The notes beneath the pieces are model-generated. The model saw nothing but the letters and a program-made list of their open reading frames with translations. It was not told the origin of the DNA and made no database searches. A DNA stretch of 64,000 nucleotides from Xylaria sp. FL1777 (taxonomy: Eukaryota > Ascomycota > Sordariomycetes > Xylariales > Xylariaceae): NCBI GenBank assembly GCA_022578965.1, contig MU400631.1:1-64000 (forward strand). Direction: 5' to 3'. Shown here in pieces: positions 48,149-61,059 of the stretch. The translations under genes were made by a program, and so were the position numbers. The stretch's first letter is position 1. Every line of letters begins with the position of its first letter.

Positions 48149-49370
48149 ATGTTTGCCGCACGAGCTGTTTTCGCCGCCGGCCAGCGCCGAGCTTTCTCTG
48201 CCTCAGCTCGCAACGTAAGTAGACCATCCCGCCACAAACCGTTGCATCCTAAGCGTCGTCTCCTGCCATCCGCTCTGCTTCAAAACAGTCCAATTGCTCA
48301 CCTCAAGGCCGCCTGTTGGCTATGATAGCTTTCCAAGGTCACCGTCCTTGGTGCTGCCGGTGGTATCGGTCAGCCTCTGTCACTCCTCCTGAAGCTCAAT
48401 CCCAGAGTCACTGAGCTCTCCCTCTACGACATCCGTGGTGGTCCCGGTGTGTATTCTCGTTACCAATCTAATCAATTCCCTTCGATCATCCTCCACAGCC
48501 ATGGCCTTCTAACGTCGCCTTCTTTCCGCAGGCGTCGCTGCTGATGTCTCGCACGTCAACACCAAGAGTACCGTCAAGGGCTACGAGCCCACAGCCGCTG
48601 GTCTCGCCGAAGCCCTCAAGGGTAGCGACGTCGTCGTCATTCCTGCCGGTGTTCCTCGAAAACCCGGCATGACTCGTGATGACCTCTTCAACACTAATGC
48701 CTCTATCGTCCGCGATCTTGCCAAGGCCTGCGCCGAATCCGCCCCGGGGGCCAACGTCCTAATCATATCGAATCCCGTGAACTCCACTGTACCCATCGTT
48801 GCAGAGGTCTTTAAGGCCCATGGTGTATACAATCCCAAGCGCCTCTTCGGTGTCACTACCCTCGACGTAGTCCGTGCTAGCCGTTTCGTCAGCGAGATCA
48901 AGGGTACCGACCCTGCCGATGAGAACATAACTGTTGTTGGTGGTCATTCGGGCGTCACCATCGTCCCACTCTTCAGCCAAAGCAACCATCCCGACTTAAG
49001 CTCTAACGCCGACCTTGTCAACCGCGTCCAGTTTGGTGGTGACGAAGTTGTTAAGGCTAAAGATGGCGCTGGCTCTGCCACCCTGTCCATGGCTATGGCT
49101 GGTGCCCGCATGGCCGACGCCGTTCTCCGTGCCGCCCAGGGTGAGAAGGGCGTAGTCGAGCCCTCCTTCGTCGAGAGTCCTCTTTACCTGGACCAGGGCA
49201 TTACTTTCTTCGCCTCCAAGGTTGAGCTTGGCCCTGATGGCGTTGAGAAGATCCTCCCCGTTGGTGCTCTAGATGCCAACGAGCAGAAGCTCATAGAGGC
49301 CTGCTTGGTTGATTTGAGGAAGAACATTGCCAAGGGCGTTGCTTTCGTTGCTGCTAACCCCGCTAAATAG
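48149..49370 (+). CDS. MDH1: Mitochondrial malate dehydrogenase
   Basis: NAD-dependent malate dehydrogenase of the TCA cycle, mitochondrial matrix. Exons 48149-48214, 48329-48446 and 48532-49370; donors GTAAGT and GTGTGT, acceptors GATAG and TTCCGCAG; 340 residues. Exon 1 encodes just the presequence ([22 protein letters not shown]: Arg-rich, no acids). The NAD loop is [19 protein letters not shown]. Substrate Arg residues lie in [13 protein letters not shown], then [11 protein letters not shown] and [15 protein letters not shown]. The catalytic His is in [16 protein letters not shown]. It lacks a peroxisomal SKL-type end (it ends NPAK) and has a mitochondrial presequence, so it is the mitochondrial form. 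Confidence 0.97.
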
Positions 49371-49924
49371 AGAATTTCATGTAATTTGATGCAACATTAT
49401 AGCGGGGCGCCTTCGGAGATAGACTCGTCGAATTCCAAATACGAAAGGGCAGCGGGTTGGTAGCCGGGTGTCTTGGATGGAATAGCCTGGCTTGAATTCT
49501 GTCATAGACGTGATGATCCTCCGGGGGATCATGGCGGAAGTAATTGGTCCTCGCGGAAACTTGATAGAAACTCAATTTCCAGCTTCGAGCCTGTGAACTG
49601 TATGATAGAGGAACAAGTGAGATATCACCTACCCCGGTTGCATGTTTGAAACACGCCGTGATCATTAGTAAAGATGATGTTAGACCTTCTCGAATAGAAG
49701 TGGTTTGTGTATAACAGAGATCGTTAGTACCTTATTTATCCTACGCTCTTTGCACCACTTCCAGTCTTCACAATTCTCTGCACCTAGAAACTGTGCTGAC
49801 ATGCCCGGTTCTTCTAGGAGGGAAGACGTCATCTTTAACTTCACTATTCTCTAGCCTGGCCTAATGTAGCTCGTGCTAATATGCTCTACATTTATATATC
49901 CTCTATGAATAAAGGTGGGCCTTC
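49371..49924. other. Convergent spacer MDH / CofD-like gene
   Basis: 554 bp holding two 3' untranslated regions. Nothing else seen. Confidence 0.6.
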
Positions 49925-52066
49925 CTACTGACCACTTGTATTCCGACGACTCCGAATCATCTCACCTTTTCCCACTATAGCCTCGAGAGCGCCCACAAGT
50001 CCAGCCTCATCGTACCGCAACATACCGTCCACTCTTCGTCCATATACACGAATACAATCCACCCCAAGAGCAGCTAGCTCTGTCTTGTTGACTTTTGGGA
50101 CCCCTTCGCCTTCAAGGTAGAGGAGGTGCGTTACGTATTTCCGCACCTCGTCTACATCCTCGTAGGTTTTAATGTTGCTTCCGATGTTTATTTTGACACG
50201 TCCTTGAACACTTGTTGTGCCGACTCCATTGTGGTGCGTCGTCACAATATGCCCTTGACTCTCGGCGCACGCGTGCGCAATGGCACGCACAAAATCCGTC
50301 GCCGTCAGAGGATTGCTGCTCGGTCCCGTCTCACGGTCTAACGTGGAGTTGAGGATTAAAATCTTTTGCTGCGCTGGGGATGGGAGTGAGGAGATAGCGC
50401 GCCCTACGCCCCGCAGAACGAGACTCGGGATCAAGGAGGTGTAGAGTGAGCCAATGCTATAAATTATGCTGATGGACTGCGAGATCGCAGTAATAACCTT
50501 GGGATTCGAGAGTGGGTAAATCTCGTGCCCGTACGGGTTTATGTACCAGATCCGAGATATACGTGCCGGTAGATCGTTGGCATGCGGAGCCGAGGGAGAT
50601 TTGGTGAACGTTAAGTAGGGTTTGCGTAGGGAAGGTAGGGAGCCTGGGAGTGTGGCGTCTTCTATTCGGTCATGGGCTTCTGTTTCACGGAGAACAGTTT
50701 GGGGGTCTTCTTGGAGGAAGGGGGTTGATAATGGCAATGGTACGGGAAGTATTGTAGATGTCGCGGAGATGTTGGGAGGCGATGTTGAAGCAGAGGGGTT
50801 GGGAATCGGAATAGGAATGGAAGGAGAAGTAGAAGAGGCCTCTAATATCACTGCTGCTGTGTCGGGTAGGCTCGTCGGGGCCGAAGGATGGGATATGGCG
50901 TTCTGTCCTGTGATTTGAGACCCGTCTTCTAACCCTGCACTGATATGATGCGTGAAGTTACTATTGATAGCAGGCAAGGTTGCCACTGTTGACGGAATTG
51001 CGCAAATTGTGGAGAGCAGATAGATAGCCGACTCAAGAGACCCTGTGAAGAGTCGGGCACTATTTTATATGTCAGATGAACGTATTAGTCTCTAGTAGTC
51101 TTTCATGAGTCGGAGAGGAGACATAGAGGAGATACAAAAAAAAAGTGAGTGAAGGAGATTTTCGAATGGAAGGCAAGTTTGGAATTATCAGTCGTTGGCG
51201 TGTTATATCGGTCTTCTCTGACCTTGGTAGTCATACAGCAAAATCAAATTAGGAATAATATAATTACAAAACCATATATCAAACATCACATCACATAGGA
51301 CACGGGAGTCATCACGTACCCTGTCAGAAACAGGTTTCCAATGCTAGCCTTAGCAAAATTGAAAACGGAGCTAGGCCGCGCTCGTTTCACAATCTCCATA
51401 TTCATATGATTGAAGATGGAACGAATAAGCTCACGCTTCTCACTGGATATATCTGCCCATCGCTCGTGGCGTCCCTCGACTACGTCTAACCATTCTGACC
51501 GAGCCGTGTACGGGTCCGAGGAGAGACGATGGTTAAAGAGAGACTTCAAAGAAACTCTTTCCGCGTCAGTCTCCGAGGGGGGGATCAGACGGACTAGTCG
51601 GCCTGTTGTTCTGCAGTGGTGAGATTTGTTTCACGGGCTATGTTATGATTGGGATATATTCAAATTTGAATATAAGCATGCACTTGAACATGAAGTGATG
51701 TTGAACGAGAACCTACTGCGCACATCCCCAATACCTACGCAATTCGGTGTCAGTGGACATTGAACGAAAATACAGAAAGACATAAATGCATGAGGTTGTA
51801 TCATTAAGCAGACGGCGTCGTCCGTTAGTGAGTGAGGATACGATTTCATGGGGGTGACTGAGTAGACAAGTAAATAGAACCCTACCAGGGCCTCCAAAAA
51901 CACGGATCAACTCAGAAGAACTGCCACCATTATCGCTGATAGGTATGATGTACTGCAGCGAGCACTTCCTGCTCCTCCGCAGATTCTCGAACACATCTAC
52001 CAGGCTATTCGTTGCCGTCCCGCCGCCGAAGACTATAATGCCTCGAGGTGGCTTGAACGTATCCAT
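49925..52066 (-). CDS. CofD/YvcK-family protein (UPF0052)
   Basis: Member of the CofD family (PF01933), whose bacterial YvcK/MgfK and archaeal CofD members bind nucleotide sugars or transfer phospholactate; the fungal function is unknown. Four exons: 52066-51886, 51734-51717 (18 nt), 51602-51320 and 51059-49925; donors GTAGGG, GTAGGT, GTACGT; 538 residues. Joined landmarks: IIVFGGGTATNSLVDVF, IPISDNGGSSSELIRVFGGPGIGDVRSRLVRLIP (assembled across three exons), FNFAKASIGNLFLTGARLF, IWYINPYGHEIYPLSNP, YSIGSLYTSLIPSLVLRGVG and KILILNSTLDRET. A Pro/Ser/Ile low-complexity insert (about residues 210-290) interrupts the fold, as in other fungal members from memory. The 18-nt exon is needed to build the GIGDVRS motif. 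Confidence 0.93.
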
Positions 52067-54331
52067 TTATCACTTTCTACTGTTTCTCTTTCTCCTTTCG
52101 CGATGAGAGGTTGCGCGATAACCAAGCTGGATGCTGTAGGGGAAGGTGAAGAGTAAGAATGCGATGATCAAGAGGGCATTATCTGAAGGGGTCTAACCTG
52201 TTAGATTCAAGGATATAACAAGTGGCTTGGAGTGTGTGGCGTACACACTAAAACTTGCCCTACCTAGGTAGGTACTGAGTGAGATGGCCAAAAGTGTACC
52301 CCCTGGAGGTTTTCCCGCACAAGTCACTATGGGTGAGCTTCCTATACTACCTATGTATACTACATAGATAAAGTAAGCTATTACCTACGTACGCATAAGC
52401 TTTGAAGGCAAGGAGCTGGAATAACGCGTTATGGTGTTTAAAAGACGGGAACGAAGTTAATCTAGCCAAAAACAAAAATATAGATAGCAGAGTAAGTATA
52501 TTAATAGAAAACTTAGGTGGTATTCGGCAGCGGTACCGGTATTTCACTTTAAGCATGGTTCTTAGCGCTACAGCGCATATGCGTTAGGTGGGCACTGAGT
52601 ATTACCTAACATAGGACAACGATATGCTTACCTACTTACAGGTATATAGGATATTACAACTCAACTTGCATGATAAATTTGGAATTATAATGCGATCATA
52701 GCAACAGTTGCATTACACTAGGAATCGCCTTATCTTCAAAAATTAGGAAATATGACTTCCTTACATACCCAGCTATCTATTGCTTACTAAGTAAGATAGG
52801 TGGGCTAACAAAGTTATCATCTACCTAAGGTTAAGTGATTGACGGTATGAACTACTTATGTGCTACTGTATGTAGTGTAAAGTATTACAGGTAGGTAGTA
52901 GATCACCTTGCTAACCCGCACAAATTTTCTCAGAGTAACATTCGTAGGCAGTATATTTACCTTTTACCTCCTCCGTTATGGTAGGCAAACCATCCTGCAT
53001 GACAGGCCTACCACGTTTTCCACAAGTGGAATTGATTTATGGGCTAGTTAGTGGCTTGCGTGATCATGGTCTAACTTCTTGGCACTTTCTGTTAGTGTAA
53101 CAATAGCATCCTTGTAAATGACGCACTCTATCCTTAAGTGAAACGACTTATTAGCCTAAGAAACCCTAAACAATACCAAAAACCTGGTTACAGGCCATAC
53201 AGGCTTACTAAATTACTAGCACTGTCGTATTCGTAGCTCCAGCCGTTTATGTCCCAGGAAAGTTACCGTATAGATACATAATTTCGGTCGGGCGGCTGTT
53301 GTAATGATAGTATAAATGCAATATTAACGAGCCGCGAAACGCTAAGTTCGACCGTTTATAGCTAGAAAACTTAAGAGGTTAACATTTAATCTCTAGAGTA
53401 TTTAAAGATAAAAGTGTTGTTCTATATGTAAGAGATCTTGCCACTTTCCCCCCTAGAATGCCTACTTATTATATGTAATGGTAGATCCTCGCTTTAAGCA
53501 CAGCAACGAGAACTCATGGTTTTGGCCGGGCTGACTAGCGTCACTATTAGACTTTTCTTTATTCGGCAGCTCTCGTAAGGAGCTAGGTAGGTATTTGCAT
53601 ATACTGCACCGAACACGAGCTCAGGCTCCAGGAATGGCTCGACTGTCATGCATAAATACATTTTTTATTGGGAAGTCTACCCTCTATATCTTTGTATGGT
53701 ATAAATTGTCTTACAATCTCCTACGCCTCATTCCTATCAGGATTCTCAGGGATGTTACCCTTCTCCGGCGTTAACAATGTGGCCGTAGCCAAACAGTTTG
53801 CCAGGTGATGAAATCTGCTAAAATAGTTAGAATAGTGAAAGGAATCAGAAGAATGGAACAACTGGGGCGGAAGGTATAGCGGTGACAATGAGAAAGAGGA
53901 GGAAGATAAGAAAGAAGGGTAAGCGGGTGACGGGAACTTGGCGCATAGTGAGCCAGTCGGAGCTTTCAGACATCTTTATTTGTATGGGCGTACTTATGTA
54001 TGCGTATGTCTGTCGCTCAAATTCGAGTTGGTTTCCAGCGTAAGCCTAAAGGATTAAAAGTTAGAAGCGTGCCTGCGGCGTAGCTGCAGGTAGCTTAAGT
54101 AAAGTAAGCATCGAATTCGTTTACAATTGAAATCCGACAAGGATGTATGTGTGCATCAGCTACCAGGGGCACTTGGCTCTTATATATGTTGATAGGAGAG
54201 TAAAATCCGACCACCTTCAGATTGTCTCTCCAACGGCTGTCATTCTCTCCCGGTCGCGGGAAGCAAGACATTGTTGCATTCCACCTCCACCTAGTGTCGA
54301 TAGCATTATCTAGGCCGACATCTCATTCGAT
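52067..54331. other. 2.3 kb AT-rich gene-free spacer
   Basis: Divergent spacer between the CofD-like gene and the P450. Very AT-rich, with TACCTAGGTAGGTA at 52261-52275 and many TACCTA words to about 52900. No coding block or RNA gene supported. Confidence 0.6.
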
Positions 54332-56003
54332 ATGTGGTCCCTGTTCACCACAGCCTTTGGGGCTGTGGCTGTGACATATTTCTTTCTCCAAGCTCTCCTG
54401 TATCTGACGCAGGATGCCAAAGAGCCGCCGGTGATAGAAACTGCAATTCCGTTCGTTAGCCCCATACTAGGTATGGGAAAAAGAAGCTCAAGATATTTTA
54501 ATTATCTGAGGTACGATCTTCGCTTTATGAGCTACGAACATTAAATGATTTCTAATTACGAATCTGGTCTGATAGGGATCAGTATTCTGCTCCGGTCTTC
54601 ACGCTACGACTCCCATTTGCTCGCCTATATGTTATCACATCCCCTCCTCTTATCACAGCCGTCCAGCGCCAGTTTCGAACATTATCATTTTCGCCTTTGA
54701 AGGTCAGAGCGGTCGCGAAGTTAGCAGGGCCGAGCCAGCAGGCCATAGATGTAATCTCCCATAACATCCCCCACGACGATAGCTTTTTGCCTGGGTTCAC
54801 AAAATCTGTGTATCCTGCTCTGGCCGGTTCAATGCTCGACCTTTTGACCGAACGAACAGTCCATGTTATGTTGGCCGAGTTTGATAAACTGGCAGCTCGG
54901 GGTTCCTGCACCCCATTACAGATGCATAAGTGGACGGGCGAACTGATTACATGCGCGTCAAGTTCGGGGATCTATGGTCCTCACAACCCATTGAAAGATA
55001 TCGAAAACCTGTCTGCCTTGAAGTAAGTAAACATCTCAACATACCAAAGCCTATTATTTGCAGAAAGTTTTCTTACCTACTTCATAGTGTATACGAGGCT
55101 AAATATATGACGCTTGTCTCAAGTAAGTTCCCTCAGTGGTACGCCTCCGACGCTATAAAAGCCCGCGAGTATCTTGCCAAGAAGTATGAACACTACTATG
55201 CCCAGGGCTGGCACCATCAAGGCTCTGACTTTATACAACGCCGATACGCATATATGTGTGAGAGTGGGCTCTCCCCAGTCGATATTGCCAAGATTGAAGT
55301 CAGTGGCGTGTTTCCTCTAATAGGAAATACTATTCCGACCGCATTTTGGTTGATCTACCACATATTTTCTTCGCCTATTGTACTCGAGGATTGTCGGCGT
55401 GAAGTTTCGCAAACCGTATCAGAACACAACGGCGTCTGCACAATTGATGTTTCTGCATTAAAATCCTCATGCCCGATTCTTTTCAGTACATTCCAAGAGG
55501 TCTTCCGATTCCATGGCATGGCAACATCGGCACGTGTCGCTCTCGAAGACCATATGCTTGACGGCAAATACTTGATTAAAAAGGGGGGAGTGGTGATGAT
55601 ATCAGGGCGTGTCCAGCACAGTTCTACTGATAACTGGGGTGACGACGTGGACGAGTTTAAGCATACGAGGTTCATCAGATCCCCAGGGGTGAAACGCCAC
55701 AATCCAGTTACCTGGCGTGGCTTTGGTGGTGGCACAACGACCTGCCCTGGTCGCCACTTCGCCACTACCGAAGTATTGCTATTTGCTGCACTGCTGATGT
55801 TACGATTTGATGTTCGACTCTCAGATGGTCGCACGCAGTGGGTTATGCCTCCGATGAACAACGCGCCTCACCCTTCGGCCTTGGATTTACCCGCCGAGGA
55901 TGTCAAGATCGAGCTCTTGCCGAGGCCTAAGCAAAACTGGCGTGCCGTGTTTTCTAAAGCAGATAAAAGCACGGAGATCGCGGCTGAGGACACACTCAAC
56001 TAA
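54332..56003 (+). CDS. Cytochrome P450 monooxygenase
   Basis: ER-anchored heme monooxygenase of 521 residues. Exons 54332-54510, 54576-55022 and 55064-56003; donors GTACGA and GTAAGT, acceptors TGATAG and TTGCAG; phases 2 and 2. An N-terminal helix (LFTTAFGAVAVTYFFLQALLYL) is followed by a short linker and PFVSPILG. The I-helix region is VFPLIGNTIPTAFWLIYHIF, with Asn-Thr in place of the usual acid-Thr pair. K-helix ExxR is FQEVFRFHG. The aromatic motif reads FKHTRF (no PERF Pro). Heme loop FGGGTTTCPGRHFA has the Cys ligand. The Asn-Thr I-helix suggests the CYP7/CYP8-like (prostacyclin-synthase-like) fungal group, whose members may not use the usual oxygen activation. It stands alone, with no biosynthetic neighbours. 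Confidence 0.93.
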
Positions 56004-56899
56004 TGATAGATCAATTTCGGAACTTGTTTGCTGCGTATTGAATTGTCTACAATGTATATAGTTAAAGCATAGACGGCAAAAAATCAGAGTTGATGATCAG
56101 ATACCTATATCATACGTGCTTGCGTCGTCGCCATGCCTAACCAGTTATGCTACTATAGTCTCAAGCGCAAATTAAGGTCCGTGGAACTATTTAGTGGACG
56201 ATGCAACAATTACTGTCAAATTTAAAGATAATAGATTTAGGGACGTAATATTCTGCGTCAGAGAAAAAGAACGCGGCCAACTCCACGTAGAGCGAACGGT
56301 TTATGACCAATACTTCATTGACCAGTGTTGCTAATCTTCTGGCAGAGTGGGTAGTGAATCTCACGAGATTTATTCCTTTAAGACATTATAAAGATTATTT
56401 CTTTAGCCGAGTTATTATGTTTATGTGTTATTACAAAGACGTTAGTTGTTTAAGTACTAAAAAAAGTTACAAAGTTTTTGTGTTTTGAATTGTTACAAAA
56501 TATTATTTAAATTAATAATTCATTAGATAGTGAACCATATTTTTCTTTCCGGAAAAAAAAAATATAGACTTTGTGCGAGTATTCGTAAGTGTAAGTTGTT
56601 TACAACTTACTACCTACTAACACAAAAAAGTTAGTTCCATTTCAGCCTCAAGCTCCCTTGGAAGGGGAACCATACTTACGCCACATCTTCAATCCCTAAT
56701 TCTCAAAAATTCAACTCATCGTCATCGTCTTACTTGCCATAGTAACACTGACGTCCCCCCTTATACCTGCCACACTCAATATACTATATATTCCTAAATG
56801 CGCCAAACTCGCCTGACCTCCTCATGAGCGCCAACTCGACGTAACGACCGTCTCACCGTAGCACACCACCTCTGGACCTGTCGCATTTCCGGTTGCATC
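56004..56899. other. Spacer P450 / SPF1
   Basis: AT-rich 3' flank of the P450, then a less AT-rich SPF1 promoter with CT-rich stretches near the start. No coding region supported. Confidence 0.6.
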
Positions 56900-59800
56900 A
56901 TGGCTCCTCCTCCCCCCCTCGTCGACAACGCCCAGATCAAGAGCGCCGAGCTGCTGTCGCCGCTCCCCGTCTACCTCCATACCTATATCTGGCCTTTTGC
57001 TATAATATGGCCCATCTTCGCGCGCTACTTCTTCACCCCCGAACTCTACGAGAAACACATCGCCTCTTCCGAATGGACATTCGTCTGGTGCGGCACCATC
57101 ATCACCCTCCAGAGTCTCGTGTGGTTGAGCACCAATTGGAGCGTCGATCTCAAGGCGCGCTTCACTGCAACAAAGGCCAAGAACCTCCAGTATGCCAAGC
57201 TTATCAAGATCGTGCCTGTCGCGAATGCTGGCTCGGCTGAGATATGTACTATTTCTCGCGACAAGGTACCGCCTGCTCCGTCACCTCTATTCACTCTTCC
57301 TGTCCCTCTCTCGTTGTTTTTCTTTCGCCACGGGCGCGTTTACGGAGAACATGCCTCACTGACGAATTCTTCTTAATCGTCCTAATAGGTCAATGACGAC
57401 ACGAACTTATCTTTTCTATTCCAAAAACGTCGCTTTCTCTACAACCCCGTCAAGCAATCCTTTCATCCTCTGACCTACGAGATCGATGCCGAACCCAGAC
57501 CCCGTATCGACAAGTTCCAGAACTGTCGAGGCATCGCTACACAGGCTGAACTCTCGAGACTCGAGCAGTACTATGGCAACAACACCTTCGATATTCCCGT
57601 CCCCACTTTCACCGAGCTCTTCAAGGAACACGCCGTCGCTCCCTTCTTCGTCTTCCAAATCTTCTGTGTTGGCCTGTGGATGCTGGACGAATATTGGTAC
57701 TATTCCCTCTTCACTCTCTTCATGCTCGTTGCGTTTGAGAGCACCGTTGTCTGGCAACGTCAGAGAACCCTCACCGAGTTCCGTGGCATGAACATCAAGC
57801 CTTACGATATGTGGGTTTACCGATTGGGGAAGTGGATTGAGATACAGAGCGACAAGCTTCTACCTGGGGATCTCGTTTCCGTCGGCCGCACAAGAGAAGA
57901 TAGCGGCGTGGCCTGCGATATGCTCCTAGTCGAAGGGACTGCTATTGTTAACGAGGCCATGCTATCTGGCGAGAGCACCCCATTATTGAAGGATTCTATA
58001 CAGCTACGACCTGGCGAAGCACCCATTGATACTGAAGGATTGGATAAGACCGCTTTCTTGTGGGGTGGCACCAAGGTTTTGCAAGTGACACATGGGAATC
58101 CCGATGAAGAAAAACCGAAGCTCGCGTCTGGTGTTCCTCTCCCACCCGACAATGGTGTCATGGCTGTCATTATGAAAACAGGTTTTGAGACTTCACAGGG
58201 CAGCCTTGTCCGCACCATGATCTACTCGACCGAGCGAGTCTCCGCAAATAATCGCGAGGCTCTACTATTCATTCTGTTCCTTCTGATATTTGCGCTGGCC
58301 GCCTCCTGGTATGTGTGGGACGAAGGTGTTAAGAAGGATCGCAAACGATCGAAACTCCTTCTCGACTGCATCTTGATCGTGACGAGCGTAGTCCCTCCCG
58401 AATTGCCTATGGAACTCAGTCTTGCCGTCAACACCAGTCTCGCAGCACTGGCCAAGTTTGCCATATTTTGCACTGAACCGTTCCGCATTCCCTTCGCCGG
58501 CCGTATTGATGTAGCTTGCTTCGACAAGACTGGTACCTTAACGGGCGAAGATCTCGTTGTTGAAGGTATTGCTGGTTTAGGACTTGGCCAAGATGGCACC
58601 AACACCCCGCGGGAAGCCAATGGTGCCCACAGTCGTATGACTCCCGTTATGGAAGCTAGAATGGAGACTACTCTTGTGCTTGCGACAGCCCACGCCCTTG
58701 TCAAGCTTGAAGAAGGCGATATCGTCGGTGATCCTATGGAGAAGGCAACCTTGAATGCTCTTGGATGGCGGCTGGGTAAGAACGATATCCTTGCTGCAAA
58801 GACGAGTGCTGGTGTTCGAGGCACATCTGGAACTGTTCAAATTAAGCGTCGCTTCCAGTTCTCCTCTGCCTTGAAACGTCAAAGCTCCGTCGCCACGGTT
58901 AACTCTGTCGATCCCAGGACGGGTCAAAAGATGCGGGGCACTTTTGTTGGCGTCAAGGGCGCACCAGAGACTATTATGAAGATGTTGGTGACGGTGCCAG
59001 GAGACTATGAAGAGACATACAAGTACTTCACCCGACGAGGATCTCGTGTGCTTGCTCTCGCTTACAAGCAACTGAGTGTCGATAGTGAATTGGGCTCTGG
59101 CAAGATTAACGATTTGAAACGAGAGAACGTTGAGGCCGAACTGACCTTTGCCGGGTTCCTGGTCCTGCAATGTCCCTTGAAGGACGATGCGAAGCAGGCC
59201 GTTCGAATGCTTAACGAGAGTAGCCACCGGGTTGTTATGATTACTGGAGACAACCCACTCACGGCTGTTCATGTCGCACGTGAGGTTGAGATAGTCGATC
59301 GAGACGTGTTAATATTGGATGCACCCGAGAAGAACGATGGTGGTCAAAGACTCATCTGGCGTAGCGTGGATGATCAGATCAACATTGATGTTGACCCATC
59401 TAAGCCTATTGACCCTGAAATTATCAAATCCAAGGATATTTGTGTTACAGGATATGCCCTGGCTCAATTCAAAAGTAATACTGCTGGCTGGCAGGCTTTG
59501 CTACGCTATACATGGGTATACGCCCGTGTTTCTCCCAAGCAGAAGGAAGAGATCCTCCTCGGTCTGAAAGATATGGGCTACTTCACTCTCATGGCTGGAG
59601 ACGGCACTAATGACGTTGGTGCCTTGAAACAGGCACATATTGGTGTCGCTTTACTCAACGGAACACAGGATGACTTAAACAGGATTGCTGAACACTCGCG
59701 TAACACTAAGATGAAGGAACTATACCAGAAACAAGTCGATCTCATGAAAAGATTCAACCAACCTGCACCCCCTGTACCCGTCATGATCGCCCATCTTTAT

Positions 59801-61059
59801 TCACCTGGTCCTTCTAACCCTCATTATCAAAAAGCAATCGAGCGGGAGGCCCAGAAAAAAGGTGTCACGGTCGAGGAGTATGCTAGAGCGAATGGGAATA
59901 GTCTTGATGGCCTTACTGCTGCAGTTGCTACCCAACCACCCGTCCCGGCCAGTACTCATATATCCAAACAGCAACAATCGATGAACAAGGCTGCGGGATT
60001 CGCCGATAAGATGACTAGCGCTATGATGGAGCAAGAGATGGGTGATGATGAAGCGCCGACCCTAAAGTTGGGCGATGCATCTGTTGCTGCACCTTTTACG
60101 AGCAAGCTGCGGAATGTCATCGCCATCCCCAATATCATTCGCCAAGGTCGTTGTACACTTGTTGCCACTATACAGATGTACAAGATCCTGGCCCTTAACT
60201 GTTTGATCAGTGCTTACAGTCTGAGCGTTCTTTATCTGGAAGGCATTAAATTCGGAGACGGCCAAATCACAATTAGTGGCATGCTTATGAGTGTCTGCTT
60301 CCTGTCCATCTCTCGAGCCAAATCTGTCGAAGGGCTGTCGAAAGAGCGTCCACAACCAAACATCTTCAATTTTTACATTATCGGTTCGATTCTAGGCCAA
60401 TTCGCGGTCCATATTGTCACGCTGGTCTACATTGCGCAATTTTGTGAGAAACTTGAGCCGTAAGTCCCACCTCCATTGATATGATGGTCGCCTGCATCAT
60501 AACTCACTGACCAAAAATTCGTTGTAGACGCTCTGAAGTAATTGATCTAGAAGCGGAATTCAAGCCTTCGCTTCTAAACAGCGCCGTATACCTCTTGCAA
60601 CTCATCCAACAGATCTCTACTTTTGCGGTCAATTACCAGGGCAGACCTTTCCGAGAGTCACTCTCGGAAAATAAGGGCATGTTCTACGGCATTATTGGTG
60701 TGACTGCTATAGCGTTTTCTTGCTCAACGGAGTTTATTCCTGAGATCAACGAGCAAATGAAGCTAGTCAAATTCAGCGACGAGTTCAAGATAACAATGAC
60801 TGCTGTTATGATTCTTGATTACGCGGCTTGCTGGGTAATTGAAGTAGTGCTCAAGCGATTATTCAGTGATTATCATCCACGTGATATTGCCAACAGGCGA
60901 GCTGACCAGCTGGAACGTGAGCAAACCCGTAAAGCAGCTGAACAAGAATCAAGGGATGCTGAAGATGAGAAGAAGCGATTGGCTAAAGTTGAGGAGTTTG
61001 AAAGGAAGGTCGAAGATCGAAGACGGAAGATTCAGGAATGGGCTGGGGGTAACCGATAA
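56900..61059 (+). CDS. SPF1: P5A-type ATPase Spf1 (ER transmembrane-helix dislocase)
   Basis: ER P5A ATPase that removes mistargeted mitochondrial tail-anchored proteins and supports ER homeostasis. Exons 56900-57265, 57389-60459 and 60528-61059; donors GTACCG and GTAAGT; 1322 residues. Landmarks: extra N-terminal helices LPVYLHTYIWPFAIIWPIFARYFF, the A-domain TGES equivalent AMLSGESTPLL, the P5A membrane motif VVPPELPMELSLAVN (Pro 458 on), phosphorylation loop FDKTGTLTGEDLV (Asp 501), MITGDNPLTA, and the hinge MAGDGTNDVGALKQAHIGVALL. The PPELPMELS motif separates P5A from P5B. The C-terminal 70 residues are a charged, Glu/Lys/Arg-rich helix in the cytosol. Exon 1 runs from ATG 56900 because the second frame start would lose the first membrane pair. 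Confidence 0.97.

Noticed and set aside
57817..59272. Minus-strand ORFs up to 231 codons within SPF1
   Set aside because: Shadows of a strongly supported P5A ATPase coding exon.
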